Made by a program: the position numbers and the translations under genes. From CAWDZK01 sp963807005 (lineage in GTDB: Bacteria; Actinomycetota; Actinomycetes; JACCUZ01), in contig CAWDZK010000001.1 of assembly GCA_963807005.1 (NCBI GenBank), positions 992,001 to 1,056,000 of the forward strand: a DNA stretch of 64,000 nucleotides, given 5' to 3'. Shown here one piece after another: positions 53,331 to 61,913 of the stretch. The stretch's first letter is position 1; every line of letters begins with the position of its first letter. A model generated the notes under the pieces. It saw only the letters and a program-made list of their open reading frames with translations, had not been told where the DNA came from and searched no databases.

Positions 53331-54104
53331 GTGCCGGAGCTGCACGAGGTCCTGCTGCTGTGCCTGGCCGCCGGGTTCGCCGGCTGGGTCGACGCCGTCT
53401 CCGGCGGTGGGGGGCTGGTGCAGCTGCCGGCCCTGCTGCTCGCGTTCCCCGGGGCGGCGCCCGCGACGGTGCTGGCGACCAACAAGCTGTCCAGCATCTG
53501 CGGCACGTCGGCCGCCGCCCTGACCTACCACCGCCGGGTCCGGCCGGACCTGCGGACCGCCCTGCCGATGGCCGGCTTCGCGCTCGCCGGGGCGGCGCTC
53601 GGAGCGCTGAGCGCCTCGCTGATCCCGCGGTCGGTCTTCACGCCTATCGTGCTGGTGCTCCTGGTAGCGGTCGGTGCGTTCACGGCGGCGCGACCGGACT
53701 TCGGGCAGGCGCAGGCACTGCGGTGGGCCGGGCACCGGCACCACACGGCGGCGGGAGTCGGGGGCGCGGTCATCGGCTTCTACGACGGCATCTTCGGTCC
53801 CGGGACCGGGGCGTTCCTCGTCGTGCTGCTGGTCGCCCTGCTCGGCTACTCGCTGATCCAGGCCTCGGCCAAGGCGCGGATCGTCAACCTGGCCACCAAC
53901 CTCGGCGCGCTGCTGGTGTTCATCCCGCAGGGGGCGCCGCTGTGGCGACTCGGGTTGGCGATGGGTGCCTGCAACGTCGCCGGCGGGTGGCTGGGAGCCC
54001 ACACCGCCATCTCGCGGGGCAACCGTTTCGTCCGGGTGGTGTTCCTCGCCGTCGTCGCTGCGCTGGTGCTGCGCCTCGGCTATGACGTGGTGGGAGGCGA
54101 CTGA
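53331..54104 (+). CDS. TauE/SafE (TSUP) family membrane transporter
   Basis: 257 residues with about eight transmembrane segments. AAGFAGWVDAVSGGGGLVQLPALLLAFPGAAPATVLATNKLSSI is the family's N-terminal motif and GFYDGIFGPGTGAFLVVLLVALLGYSLIQASAKARIVNLATNL its internal repeat. Family members move sulfite, sulfonates or other organic anions. Cargo is not known. The stop codon shares one base with the next ATG. Confidence 0.88.
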   Translation: MPELHEVLLLCLAAGFAGWVDAVSGGGGLVQLPALLLAFPGAAPATVLATNKLSSICGTSAAALTYHRRVRPDLRTALPMAGFALAGAALGALSASLIPRSVFTPIVLVLLVAVGAFTAARPDFGQAQALRWAGHRHHTAAGVGGAVIGFYDGIFGPGTGAFLVVLLVALLGYSLIQASAKARIVNLATNLGALLVFIPQGAPLWRLGLAMGACNVAGGWLGAHTAISRGNRFVRVVFLAVVAALVLRLGYDVVGGD

Positions 54105-54970
54105 TGGCTGACGCGCTCGAGCTGCCGATGCGGCTGGTCGAGTCGCTCGCGGCAGACCGCACCGACGAGCGCCGCGAGTGGGCCGCGCGCCTGCCCGCGT
54201 TGGTCCGGGACATCGCGCACCGGTGGGGGCTGACCCTCGGGCCGCCGTTCCAGCCCGGCGGGGTGTGCTCGTGGGTGGCACCGGTCCGGACCGGGGGCGG
54301 GCGCGAGCTCGTGCTCAAGGTCGCCTACTCCGACAACGAGAGCGAGCACGAGCTCGAGGGGCTGCGGGTCTGGGACGGGCACGGCACGGTGCGCCTCCAT
54401 CGCGGCGAGAAGGACGGGTCCACGACGTTCCTGCTGCTGGAGAGGGGAGTCGAGGGACGCGACCTGTCCGGTGAGCCGGCGGAGCGTCAGGACGAGGTGG
54501 TCGCCGGGCTGCTTCGCCGGCTGTGGGTCGAGCCGCCCGCGGGTCACCCGTTCCGTCCGCTCGCGCAGATGTGCGCCGAGTGGGCGGACGAGTACGAGGC
54601 CGCGCCGAGCCCGACCCTGGACGCGGGCGTCGCGCGTGCGGGCGTCGAGCTGTTCCGCAGCCTGGCCGTCCCGACAGCTGCCGACCGGCTGCTGCTCACC
54701 GACCTGCACGCGGAGAACGTGCTGGCGGCCGAGCGCGAGCCGTGGCTGGTCATCGACCCCAAGCCCTACGTCGGCGACCCGACGTACGACCCCATGCAGC
54801 ACCTGCTCAACTGCCCGGCCCGGCTGCACGCCGACCCACCGGGCTTGGTGAGCCGGGTTGCCGGCTTGTGCGGGGTGGACGCCGAGCGGCTGCGGCTGTG
54901 GCTGTTCGCCCGCTGCGTCGTCGGGTGGGAGCTCGGCCTCGAGGACGTGGCGGTCGCCCTCGCGCCGTAG
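54104..54970 (+). CDS. APH(6)-like phosphotransferase
   Basis: 288 residues. The kinase-like fold matches streptomycin-6-phosphotransferase/hydroxyurea-resistance proteins: WGLTLGPPFQPGGVCSWVAPV, ELVLKVAYSDNESEHELEGLRVWDG, the catalytic loop LLLTDLHAENVLAA and the metal motif WLVIDPKPYVGDPTYDPMQHLLN. This could be an aminoglycoside-modifying enzyme or a metabolic kinase; many chromosomal members in soil actinomycetes have no proven resistance role. It ends 142 nt before the subtilase. Confidence 0.85.
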   Translation: MADALELPMRLVESLAADRTDERREWAARLPALVRDIAHRWGLTLGPPFQPGGVCSWVAPVRTGGGRELVLKVAYSDNESEHELEGLRVWDGHGTVRLHRGEKDGSTTFLLLERGVEGRDLSGEPAERQDEVVAGLLRRLWVEPPAGHPFRPLAQMCAEWADEYEAAPSPTLDAGVARAGVELFRSLAVPTAADRLLLTDLHAENVLAAEREPWLVIDPKPYVGDPTYDPMQHLLNCPARLHADPPGLVSRVAGLCGVDAERLRLWLFARCVVGWELGLEDVAVALAP

Positions 54971-55040
54971 CGCGCCGTACGTGGACGTCGTGCGGTCACC
55001 CGGATGGCGTAACTTTGTGTGTTTAGTCAACCACTGACAG

Positions 55041-55068
55041 TAAACATTGCCCATTCTTTACCCGATGG
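55041..55068 (+). promoter_or_regulatory. Sigma-28/WhiG-type promoter candidate (TAAA-N16-CCCGATGG)
   Basis: TAAA (55041-55044), a 16-nt spacer and CCCGATGG (55061-55068) match 4 of 4 and 6 of 8 positions of the family consensus TAAA-N14/16-GCCGATAA. It lies in the most A/T-rich stretch of the region, 45 nt before the subtilase ATG. A WhiG/FliA-type sigma is encoded at 1801. Confidence 0.5.
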
Positions 55069-55112
55069 TCCCTGTGCCGGCACCCCGCCGGTCGACCTCG
55101 GGAGGTGTCCGG

Positions 55113-56735
55113 ATGGCGCGTCACGACCGCGGTCGCCGTGCTGCCGTCACGGCTGCCGTCGCGGCGCTCTCCGTCGCTGCGCTCGGCCTCCCGGCGGCAC
55201 CGGCGCAGGCCGGCCTGATCGGCACCCTCACCGGCACGGTGACCGGCGTGGTGGGCGCGACGACCTCGCTCGTGTCGGGGACCGTCGGCAGCCTGCTCGG
55301 CCCCACCGGCTGGATCGTCGACGACGGTGTCACCGACCTCGACCACGTGGCTGCGGTCATCGGTGCCGACCGGATGTACGCGCGCGGGTTCACCGGCCAC
55401 GGAGTCGGGGTCGCTCTGGTCGACACCGGCGTCGTCCCCGTCAAGGGGCTGACGTCCGGGAACGTGGTCAACGGGCCGGACCTCTCCTTCGAGAGCCAGA
55501 ACGAGCCGCAGCGCTACCTCGACACCTTCGGGCACGGCACCCACATGGCCGGGATCATCGCCGGCAACGACCCGCGGACGCTGCTCGGCCGTGACCGCTT
55601 CCAGGGCATCGCGCCGGACGCGACGCTCACCAGCCTCAAGGTGGCCAGCACGGAGGGCGCGGTCGACGTCTCCCAGGTCGTCGCGGCGGTGGACTGGGTG
55701 GTGGCCCACCGCGACGACGACCCGGACAACCCGATCCGGGTGCTGAACCTGTCCTACGGCACCGACGGCTCGCAGGACTACCGGGTCGACCCGCTGACCC
55801 ACGCGGTCGAGAACGCCTGGCGGGCGGGCATCGTGGTGGTGGTGTCCGGTGGCAACAACGGCACCGACCTGCCGCGGCTGGACAACCCGGCGTACGACCC
55901 GTACGTGCTGGCCGTCGGCGCCTCGGACACCGCGGGCACGGTGGCGGCCAGCGACGACGTGGTGCCGGACTTCAGCAGTCGCGGCAGCAGCGCCCGCCGG
56001 GTCGACCTGGTCGCACCGGGGCGGTCCATCAAGTCGCTCCGCGTCCCCGGCTCCTACGTCGACGAGGCGCACCCGAGCGCCCGGGTCGACGACCGGTTCT
56101 TCAAGGGCAGCGGTTCCTCGCAGGCCGCGGCCGTGGTCTCCGGCGCCGTGGCCCTGCTCCTGGAGGCCCGGCCCTCGCTCCGGCCGGACCAGGTCAAGGC
56201 GATGCTGCGCGCCTCGGCCGAGGCCATGCCCGCCGCCGACGCGGCGGGTCGCGGCTCCGGTGAGCTGGACGTCTTCGCCGCCTACCAGCGGTCCGCGCCG
56301 TCGACCCCCCAGACCTGGGCCCCCTCGACCGGGCTCGGCTCGCTCGAGCAGGCGCGGGGCAGTCAGCACGTCGCCGACGACGGCGTGGAGCTGACCGGCG
56401 AGAGGCACGTGCTCGGCATCTTCAACGCCAAGAAGTGGGCACCGGCCAGCGCCACCTTCACCGCCTGGCGGGGCGGCACCTGGGCAGGCAGCGAGTGGAC
56501 GGCCGGCTGCTGGTGCGACTCCTCCTGGTCCGGGAAGTCGTGGTCGGGCAAGTCCTGGTCCGGCTCCACGTGGTCCGGGAAGTCGTGGTCGGGCAAGTCG
56601 TGGTCGGGCAAGTCGTGGTCCTCGGCCGGGTGGTCCGGGAAGTCCTGGTCGAGTGGCGGCTGGTCGGGCGACTCCTGGACCGGCAAGTCGTGGTCCGGCA
56701 AGTCGTGGTCCGCCGCGGGGTGGGGCCCGCCGTGA
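55113..56735 (+). CDS. Secreted S8 subtilisin-like protease with WSGKS repeat tail
   Basis: 540 residues from ATG 55113 behind GGGAGG. A signal peptide (RRAAVTAAVAALSVAALGLPAAPAQA) is followed by the S8 domain with triad Asp104 in VALVDTGV, His144 in GHGTHMAG and Ser336 in GSSQAAA (normally GTSMA). The last ~65 residues are 13 pentapeptides of the WSGKS type at 56526-56720. The tail is unlike known propeptides and could bind wall polymers or another surface. The stop overlaps the GGDEF-EAL start (GTGA). Confidence 0.9.
   Translation: MARHDRGRRAAVTAAVAALSVAALGLPAAPAQAGLIGTLTGTVTGVVGATTSLVSGTVGSLLGPTGWIVDDGVTDLDHVAAVIGADRMYARGFTGHGVGVALVDTGVVPVKGLTSGNVVNGPDLSFESQNEPQRYLDTFGHGTHMAGIIAGNDPRTLLGRDRFQGIAPDATLTSLKVASTEGAVDVSQVVAAVDWVVAHRDDDPDNPIRVLNLSYGTDGSQDYRVDPLTHAVENAWRAGIVVVVSGGNNGTDLPRLDNPAYDPYVLAVGASDTAGTVAASDDVVPDFSSRGSSARRVDLVAPGRSIKSLRVPGSYVDEAHPSARVDDRFFKGSGSSQAAAVVSGAVALLLEARPSLRPDQVKAMLRASAEAMPAADAAGRGSGELDVFAAYQRSAPSTPQTWAPSTGLGSLEQARGSQHVADDGVELTGERHVLGIFNAKKWAPASATFTAWRGGTWAGSEWTAGCWCDSSWSGKSWSGKSWSGSTWSGKSWSGKSWSGKSWSSAGWSGKSWSSGGWSGDSWTGKSWSGKSWSAAGWGPP
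56526..56720 (+). repeat. 15-bp tandem repeat coding WSGKS pentapeptides
   Basis: Thirteen consecutive 15-bp units, most reading TGGTCGGGCAAGTCG or close variants, encode W-S/T-x-x-S/G. Units 1, 2, 4, 5, 6, 8 and 12 are exactly WSGKS; units 3, 7, 9, 10, 11 and 13 are variants. Confidence 0.93.
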
Positions 56736-59296
56736 CGCCGGGCGGCTCCGCGGCGCCGGTCGTCACCTCCGGGGACGGCTCGGCCCGCGACGGCCGCCCG
56801 CTGGCCGTGTGGCTGCTGCTCTGCGTCGTCGCCCTCGTCGGTGCCGGCCTGTTCGTCTTCGGTGTGCTCCCGCTGGACGGGACCGCCGTGCTGTCCGACC
56901 GGCTGCCGACGATGCCGGTCGTGCTGGCGCTCTTCCTGGCCTTCGCGCTGGCCGAGCTCGGTGTCGTGCACGTCCCGGTCGGCCGGAACACCTACACGTT
57001 GACGCTCAGCGACATCCCGCTGGTCGTCGGGCTGTTCTTCCTCGCACCCGTCGTCCTCGTCCTGACCAGGGTCCTCGGTGCCTTCGTGCCGCTCGCGCTG
57101 CGGAACCGGCGCAGCCCGCGCAAGCTGGTCTTCAACGTCGCCTGGTTCGGCGTGGAGGTCACGGCGGCGGTTCTGCTCTGGGATCTCGTCGTCGCCGGGG
57201 CCGCCGACGTGGGCCCAGCCACCTGGTTCGCTGCGGGCGCCGTCACGATCCTGCTCGACGTGCTGGGCACTGCCCTCATCTCGCTGGTGATGGCCGTCGA
57301 CTCGGGGTCCACGCCCCAGGCCCGGGAGGTCTTGTCCGAGGCCAATCCTGCGGTCGCGGCCGTCAACGCCAGCGCCGCACTCGTGATCGTCTACGTCACC
57401 ACGGCCGACTGGCGGGCCCTGTGGGCGGTCTGCGTCGTGGTCGCCGTGCTGGTCTTCGCCCAACGGTCCTACAACTCGCTGCGCCGGCGCACGGAGAGCC
57501 TCGAGCAGCTGAGTGCCTTCACCGGGCAGGTCGGCGGCCAGCTCGACGTCGAGTCCGCCGTCCGGACCGCCTTGGTGTGGATGACTGCCGTCCTGAAGGC
57601 CGAGGTCGTCGAGCTGTCGCTGACCGACGAGTTCGCCGGTGAGTCCCGGACCTGGCAGGGCCGGTACGACGGTGCCGTGACAGAGCTGACCGTGGCGGGC
57701 GACGCAGCGGTGCTGGCGCCGTGGCTCGCTTCCGGGCCGGTGCTGGTGCGCTCCGGCGTCCGGGACAGGGCCCTGGCCGGCGCCCTCCGCTCGACCGGTC
57801 GGCGGGACGCCATGGTCATGCCCCTGCAGGGTGACGGTCACGTCATGGGGACCCTGATGGTCGCCGACCGGCTGGGCGACGTGGAGACGTTCGGTCCGAG
57901 CGACCTGCGCGAGCTGGTCGCGATCGGCAACCACCTCGGCGTGACGCTGCGGAACGCCCGTCGCGCCGACCTGATCCGGGAGCACGCTGACGACCAGCTC
58001 CGCCGCTCGTTGCACGACGACCTGACCGGGCTGCCCAACCGCAGGTGCCTGGAGCAGCAGCTCGCCGAGCACCTGGCCGGTGACGGGTCGGCGACGACGA
58101 TGCTGCTGGACCTCGACCGGTTCAAGGACATCAACGACTCGCTGGGCCACCACGCCGGGGACGAGCTGCTGCGCATGGTGGCCGACCGGCTGCAACGCAG
58201 CGTGCCCCCGGAAGCCCTGGTGGCACACCTCGGGGGCGACGAGTTCGCGGTGCTGATGCTGGGTGCCGACGAGGCAGCCACGGCCTCGGTCGTGGCGATG
58301 GTGCGGCACGCGTTCGCGGTCCCGTTCGCCCTGGGCGAGCTGCAGGTGACCGTCGATGCCAGCCTCGGCGTCGCGCGCTCCGGCGGCGGCGATGCCCCGT
58401 CGGAGGCTCTGCGGCACGCCGACATCGCGATGGTGGCGGCCAAGACCCGCCGGACCGGCGCGGAGACCTACCGCGACGAGCTCCAGGTGGGCAGCCCCCA
58501 GCGGCTGACGCTGCTCACTGAGCTCCGTCGAGCCATCACCAGCGGTGACCTGACGGTCTACTTCCAGCCCAAGCTGCGACTGCACGACGGCGAGGTTCTC
58601 GGCGCGGAGGCCCTGGTCCGCTGGGTGCACCCCGAGCGCGGCTTCATCGGGCCGGACGAGTTCATCCCGGTGGCCGAGCACAGCGGACTGATCACCCCGC
58701 TGACGTTCGCGGTGCTCCGCCAGGCCCTCGACGCGTGCGCCGGCTGGCGCCGCACCGGACGTGCGATGGAGGTGGCCGTCAACATCTCACCGCGCAGCCT
58801 CCTGGAGCCTTCCTTCGTCGACGAGGTGGCGCGTGCCCTGGCCGTCGTGGAGGTCCCGGCATCGGCCCTGACCTTGGAGATCACCGAGTCGAGCCTGATG
58901 GCCGACCCGGAACGGGCGATCGAGGCCTTGCAGCGGTTGCGTGACCTCGGCATCCGGCTGTCGATCGACGACCTGGGCACCGGCTACTCGTCACTGGCCT
59001 ACCTGCAGCGCCTCCCCGTCACCGAGGTCAAGATCGACCGGTCCTTCCTCGAACCGCAGTCGGGCGAGGACGGCCTCGCGCTGGTCGGGGCCATCGTCGA
59101 CATGGGCCACCGCCTCGGCCGGCACGTGGTCGCCGAAGGGGTCGAGACCGAAGCCGCCTGGCGCCAGCTGCAGCTGCTCGGTTGCGACTCGGCGCAGGGC
59201 TACTGGATGGCCCGGCCGATGGCGGCCCACGACTTCACCGCCTGGCTCGAGCAGTGGTCCCCGCGGCAGGTGGCCTCGCTACGTGCCATCGGGTGA
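56732..59296 (+). CDS. Membrane-bound GGDEF-EAL cyclic-di-GMP enzyme
   Basis: 854 residues. About six to seven transmembrane segments (residues ~15-240), a GAF-like linker (~260-410), GGDEF domain (~425-580) and EAL domain (~595-850). GGDEF at 501-505 is intact, as is the metal Asp in LLDLDRFKDINDSLGH, so synthase activity is possible; no RxxD inhibitory site is seen before it. EAL at 626-628, NISPRSL, IDDLGTGYSSL and EGVETE are intact, so hydrolysis is also likely. Start GTG 56732 overlaps the subtilase stop. Tail overlaps the convergent DUF4439 gene by 18 nt. Confidence 0.92.
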   Translation: MTPGGSAAPVVTSGDGSARDGRPLAVWLLLCVVALVGAGLFVFGVLPLDGTAVLSDRLPTMPVVLALFLAFALAELGVVHVPVGRNTYTLTLSDIPLVVGLFFLAPVVLVLTRVLGAFVPLALRNRRSPRKLVFNVAWFGVEVTAAVLLWDLVVAGAADVGPATWFAAGAVTILLDVLGTALISLVMAVDSGSTPQAREVLSEANPAVAAVNASAALVIVYVTTADWRALWAVCVVVAVLVFAQRSYNSLRRRTESLEQLSAFTGQVGGQLDVESAVRTALVWMTAVLKAEVVELSLTDEFAGESRTWQGRYDGAVTELTVAGDAAVLAPWLASGPVLVRSGVRDRALAGALRSTGRRDAMVMPLQGDGHVMGTLMVADRLGDVETFGPSDLRELVAIGNHLGVTLRNARRADLIREHADDQLRRSLHDDLTGLPNRRCLEQQLAEHLAGDGSATTMLLDLDRFKDINDSLGHHAGDELLRMVADRLQRSVPPEALVAHLGGDEFAVLMLGADEAATASVVAMVRHAFAVPFALGELQVTVDASLGVARSGGGDAPSEALRHADIAMVAAKTRRTGAETYRDELQVGSPQRLTLLTELRRAITSGDLTVYFQPKLRLHDGEVLGAEALVRWVHPERGFIGPDEFIPVAEHSGLITPLTFAVLRQALDACAGWRRTGRAMEVAVNISPRSLLEPSFVDEVARALAVVEVPASALTLEITESSLMADPERAIEALQRLRDLGIRLSIDDLGTGYSSLAYLQRLPVTEVKIDRSFLEPQSGEDGLALVGAIVDMGHRLGRHVVAEGVETEAAWRQLQLLGCDSAQGYWMARPMAAHDFTAWLEQWSPRQVASLRAIG

Positions 59297-59725
59297 GCCG
59301 CCCTGCCGCTCCGGCAGTCCGGGGAACGGCACGCTGCCGCCGCGCCAGCGCGCCGCCGTTCCGGCCGCGGCGGTGAGGCCGTCGGCCGCGAAGGTCCGCA
59401 GGTCGCCGCTCAGCGTTGCCACGGCGTCGGCCCAGGTCGCCGCGAGCCGTTCCTCGAGGAGGGTCACGAGCGAGCGGGCGTCGGCCGCCGTACGCACGCG
59501 GAACGGCAGGGCGTACGTGGCCGCCGGCGGCTCGGGCGTGCCACCTCGCTCCGCGACCAGGGCCACGATCCGGTCCCGGCGCGCCCGGTGCGCGGTCCAG
59601 GCGCGTTCGGCCCGGTCGCGGGCGGCTCCGGTCAGACGGGCTCCGGCGACGCCGTAGCCGTAGACCACCGCGTGCTCGGCGCCGAGCAGGTCCTGCAGGG
59701 CGCGGCGGTCGCGGGTGCGGCTCAT
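59279..59725 (-). CDS. DUF4439 ferritin-like domain protein
   Basis: 148 residues. ALQDLLGAEHAVVYGYGVAGARLTG, HRARRDRIVALV and a four-helix pattern match the DUF4439 ferritin-like family, though most metal ligands of true ferritins are not evident. No signal sequence. ATG 59725 overlaps the stop of the upstream lipoprotein gene, so both proteins are made together. Function is unknown. Converges on the GGDEF-EAL gene with an 18-nt overlap. Confidence 0.82.
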   Translation of the reverse strand: MSRTRDRRALQDLLGAEHAVVYGYGVAGARLTGAARDRAERAWTAHRARRDRIVALVAERGGTPEPPAATYALPFRVRTAADARSLVTLLEERLAATWADAVATLSGDLRTFAADGLTAAAGTAARWRGGSVPFPGLPERQGGSPDGT

Positions 59726-60255
59726 GCGCCCGCTCCGAGCAGCGCCGCGTGCACCGACTCGCAGGCGCCCACCGACGCGAGCAACCGGGACAGGTCCGGG
59801 CCTGCAGTCAGCAGCTGCCGCCCCCGGCGGCGCGCCGCCCGCCGCTCGAGTCCGGCCAGCCAGGCGACGGCCGCCGCGCTGGTGGTCGGCACCGTGGGCG
59901 CCGGGGCGGCGGAGGCGGTCGGGGCGGTGCCCGACGACGCGCCCTGTGCCGGGCGCGCGGTGCGCCTCGGGCCCTGGCCGGGCGTCGGCCCCGGCTCCGG
60001 TCCGCGCAGGGCGGCGACGTGCGCCTCGGTCTCCGCGGCCAGCGGTGCCAGCCGGCCGGCCAGCGCGGGGAACGCCGCGGCCGCCGCCGCGTAGGCGGCC
60101 ACCAGCTCGACGACCTCGGCGGCCACCCGGGTCCGCAGGCGCAGGTCCGGGTCCGGTCGGGGTGCCGGGCCGTCCGACGACGGCAGGCACCCGGAGAGCG
60201 CGAGGGCACCTGCCGAGGCGAGGACCGCTCGCCGCGAGGGGTTCGCCTCGCGCAT
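59722..60255 (-). CDS. Hypothetical lipoprotein with Tat-like signal
   Basis: 177 residues. Signal NPSRRAVLASAGALALSGC has paired arginines and a lipobox (LSGC), so it is a predicted lipoprotein. The mature part is Ala-rich and helical with a Pro/Thr/Ala linker (~residues 85-125) and ends SVHAALLGAGA. A Glu-x-x-His-like pattern (AAETEAHVAAL, ACESVHAALL) hints at a ferritin-like relation to its DUF4439 partner. No specific function can be given. It is divergent from rimP. Confidence 0.7.
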   Translation of the reverse strand: MREANPSRRAVLASAGALALSGCLPSSDGPAPRPDPDLRLRTRVAAEVVELVAAYAAAAAAFPALAGRLAPLAAETEAHVAALRGPEPGPTPGQGPRRTARPAQGASSGTAPTASAAPAPTVPTTSAAAVAWLAGLERRAARRRGRQLLTAGPDLSRLLASVGACESVHAALLGAGA

Positions 60256-60332
60256 GCGGTGACCCTTCTCGTGCGTCCGGTGCCGGCTCCCACCGACGTA
60301 CGTCCCTTGATGGTCCCATGCCGTCGACCGGC

Positions 60333-60338
60333 TAGGCT
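60333..60338 (+). promoter_or_regulatory. Possible rimP-nusA-ylxR -10 element (TAGGCT)
   Basis: TAGGCT lies 66 nt before rimP in the 149-nt divergent region. A TTGATG at 60307-60312 is 20 nt upstream, further than ideal, so only the -10 is proposed. Confidence 0.35.
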
Positions 60339-60404
60339 CGACCTGCCGGGCGGCCCTCGAGCCGGCCGGCCGTACGACGACAACAGCACAGCGAGGAGGC
60401 CCTG

Positions 60405-60893
60405 ATGGGCAAGGCGGACCGGGACTCGCTCGTCACGCTGCTCGCACCCGTGGTCTCGGGCCGGGGCCTGGACCTCGAGGACGTCGTCGTCACCCCGGCC
60501 GGGAAGCGCCGCCTGCTGCGCGTCGTCGTGGACAAGGACGGCGGCGTCGGGCTCGACGTCGTCGCCGACGTCAGTACGGCGGTCGCCGCCGCCCTCGACG
60601 ACACCGACGCGATGGGCGGTGCGCCGTACGTCCTCGAGGTGACCTCGCCCGGTGTCGACCGCCCGCTGACCGCGCCGCGCCACTGGCGCCGCGCCCGCAC
60701 CCGGCTGGTGAAGGTCGCGACGGTCGAGGGGACGGCGCTCGAAGGCCGCCTCGTGGCTGTCGACGACGAGGGCATCGAGGTGGACTCGGACGGCGCCCGC
60801 ACCCGCCTGGACTGGGACCGGGTGTCCAGCGGGCGGGTGCAGGTGGAGTTCAGCCGCACACCCGCGGCTGGCGAGAGCACTGAGGAGGGCTGA
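60405..60893 (+). CDS. rimP: Ribosome maturation factor RimP
   Basis: 162 residues. LVTLLAPVVSGRGLDLEDVVVTPAGKRRLLRVVVDKDGGVGLDVVADVS and YVLEVTSPGVDRPLTAPRHWRRA are the standard RimP core, followed by the SH3-like C-terminal domain. It assists 30S subunit assembly. ATG 60405 follows GAGGAGG. nusA begins 3 nt after its stop, the normal rimP-nusA order. Confidence 0.95.
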   Translation: MGKADRDSLVTLLAPVVSGRGLDLEDVVVTPAGKRRLLRVVVDKDGGVGLDVVADVSTAVAAALDDTDAMGGAPYVLEVTSPGVDRPLTAPRHWRRARTRLVKVATVEGTALEGRLVAVDDEGIEVDSDGARTRLDWDRVSSGRVQVEFSRTPAAGESTEEG

Positions 60894-60896
60894 GTC

Positions 60897-61913
60897 GTGG
60901 ACATCGACATGAGCGCGCTGCGCGGGCTCGAGCGGGAGAAGGAGATCTCGTTCCCGCTCCTGGTCGAGGCCATCGAGTCGGCCCTGCTGATCGCCTACCA
61001 GCGCACCGAGGGCCACCAGCCGAAGGCCCGGGTCGAGCTCGACCGCAAGACCGGGCACGTGACGGTGTGGGCGGCGGAGACCGACGACGAGGGCAACGTC
61101 CTGCGCGAGTACGACGACACCCCGACCGGCTTCGGCCGGATCGCGGCGACCACCGCCAAGCAGGTCATCCTGCAGCGGCTGCGCGACGCCGAGGACGAGC
61201 AGACCTTCGGGGAGTTCTCCGGCAAGGAGGGCGACATCGTCAGCGGTGTCGTCCAGCAGGGCCGGGACGCCAAGAACGTCTACGTCGACCTCGGCCGGGT
61301 CGAGGCCGTCGTACCGCCGCCCGAGCAGGTGCCGGGGGAGACCTACGAGCACGGCATGCGGCTGCGCTGTTACGTCGTGCAGGTCCGGAAGGGTCCCCGG
61401 GGGCCGTCGATCGTCCTCTCCCGTACCCACCCCAACCTGGTGAAGAAGCTGTTCGCGCTGGAGGTGCCCGAGATCGCCGACGGCACCGTGGAGATCAAGG
61501 CGATCGCGCGCGAGGCCGGCCACCGGACGAAGATCGCCGTCCACTCCACGAGGTCCGGGGTGAACGCCAAGGGCTCCTGCATCGGCCCGATGGGCGCCCG
61601 CGCCAGGGCCGTGATGGCCGAGCTGCACGGCGAGAAGATCGACATCGTCGACTGGTCCGACGACTCCTCGCGGTTCCTCGCCGAGGCGCTGCAGCCGGCG
61701 CGGGTCAGCAAGGTCGTCATCGTCGACGCCGAGGCGCGCTCGGCCCAGATCATCGTCCCCGACTACCAGCTCTCGCTGGCGATCGGGCGCGAGGGTCAGA
61801 ACGCCCGGCTGGCGGCCCGGCTCACCGGCTGGCGGATCGACATCCGGCCCGACGTCGTGGCCGGCGCCGCGGCGGCTGCCACCGCGCCGGGCCCGGTCGA
61901 ACCCGCGGAGTGA
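60897..61913 (+). CDS. nusA: Transcription elongation factor NusA
   Basis: 338 residues, the short actinobacterial form lacking the extra C-terminal repeats of E. coli. N-terminal RNAP-binding domain (LEREKEISFPLLVEAIESALLIAY), S1 domain (GDIVSGVVQQGRDAKNVYVDLG, ~120-190), and two KH domains (SGVNAKGSCIGPMGARARAVM and LSLAIGREGQNARLAARLTGW). It modulates pausing, termination and antitermination. GTG 60897. The ylxR start overlaps its stop (GTGA). Confidence 0.96.
   Translation: MDIDMSALRGLEREKEISFPLLVEAIESALLIAYQRTEGHQPKARVELDRKTGHVTVWAAETDDEGNVLREYDDTPTGFGRIAATTAKQVILQRLRDAEDEQTFGEFSGKEGDIVSGVVQQGRDAKNVYVDLGRVEAVVPPPEQVPGETYEHGMRLRCYVVQVRKGPRGPSIVLSRTHPNLVKKLFALEVPEIADGTVEIKAIAREAGHRTKIAVHSTRSGVNAKGSCIGPMGARARAVMAELHGEKIDIVDWSDDSSRFLAEALQPARVSKVVIVDAEARSAQIIVPDYQLSLAIGREGQNARLAARLTGWRIDIRPDVVAGAAAAATAPGPVEPAE

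Noticed and set aside
54104..54970. Certain aminoglycoside resistance gene
   Set aside because: The kinase motifs fit APH(6)-like proteins, but chromosomal homologues often have no resistance role and no mobile context is present. Kept as a family-level call.
56526..56720. 15-bp repeats as a possible noncoding minisatellite
   Set aside because: They keep the reading frame of the subtilase and encode a consistent Trp/Ser/Gly/Lys pentad, so they are protein repeats.
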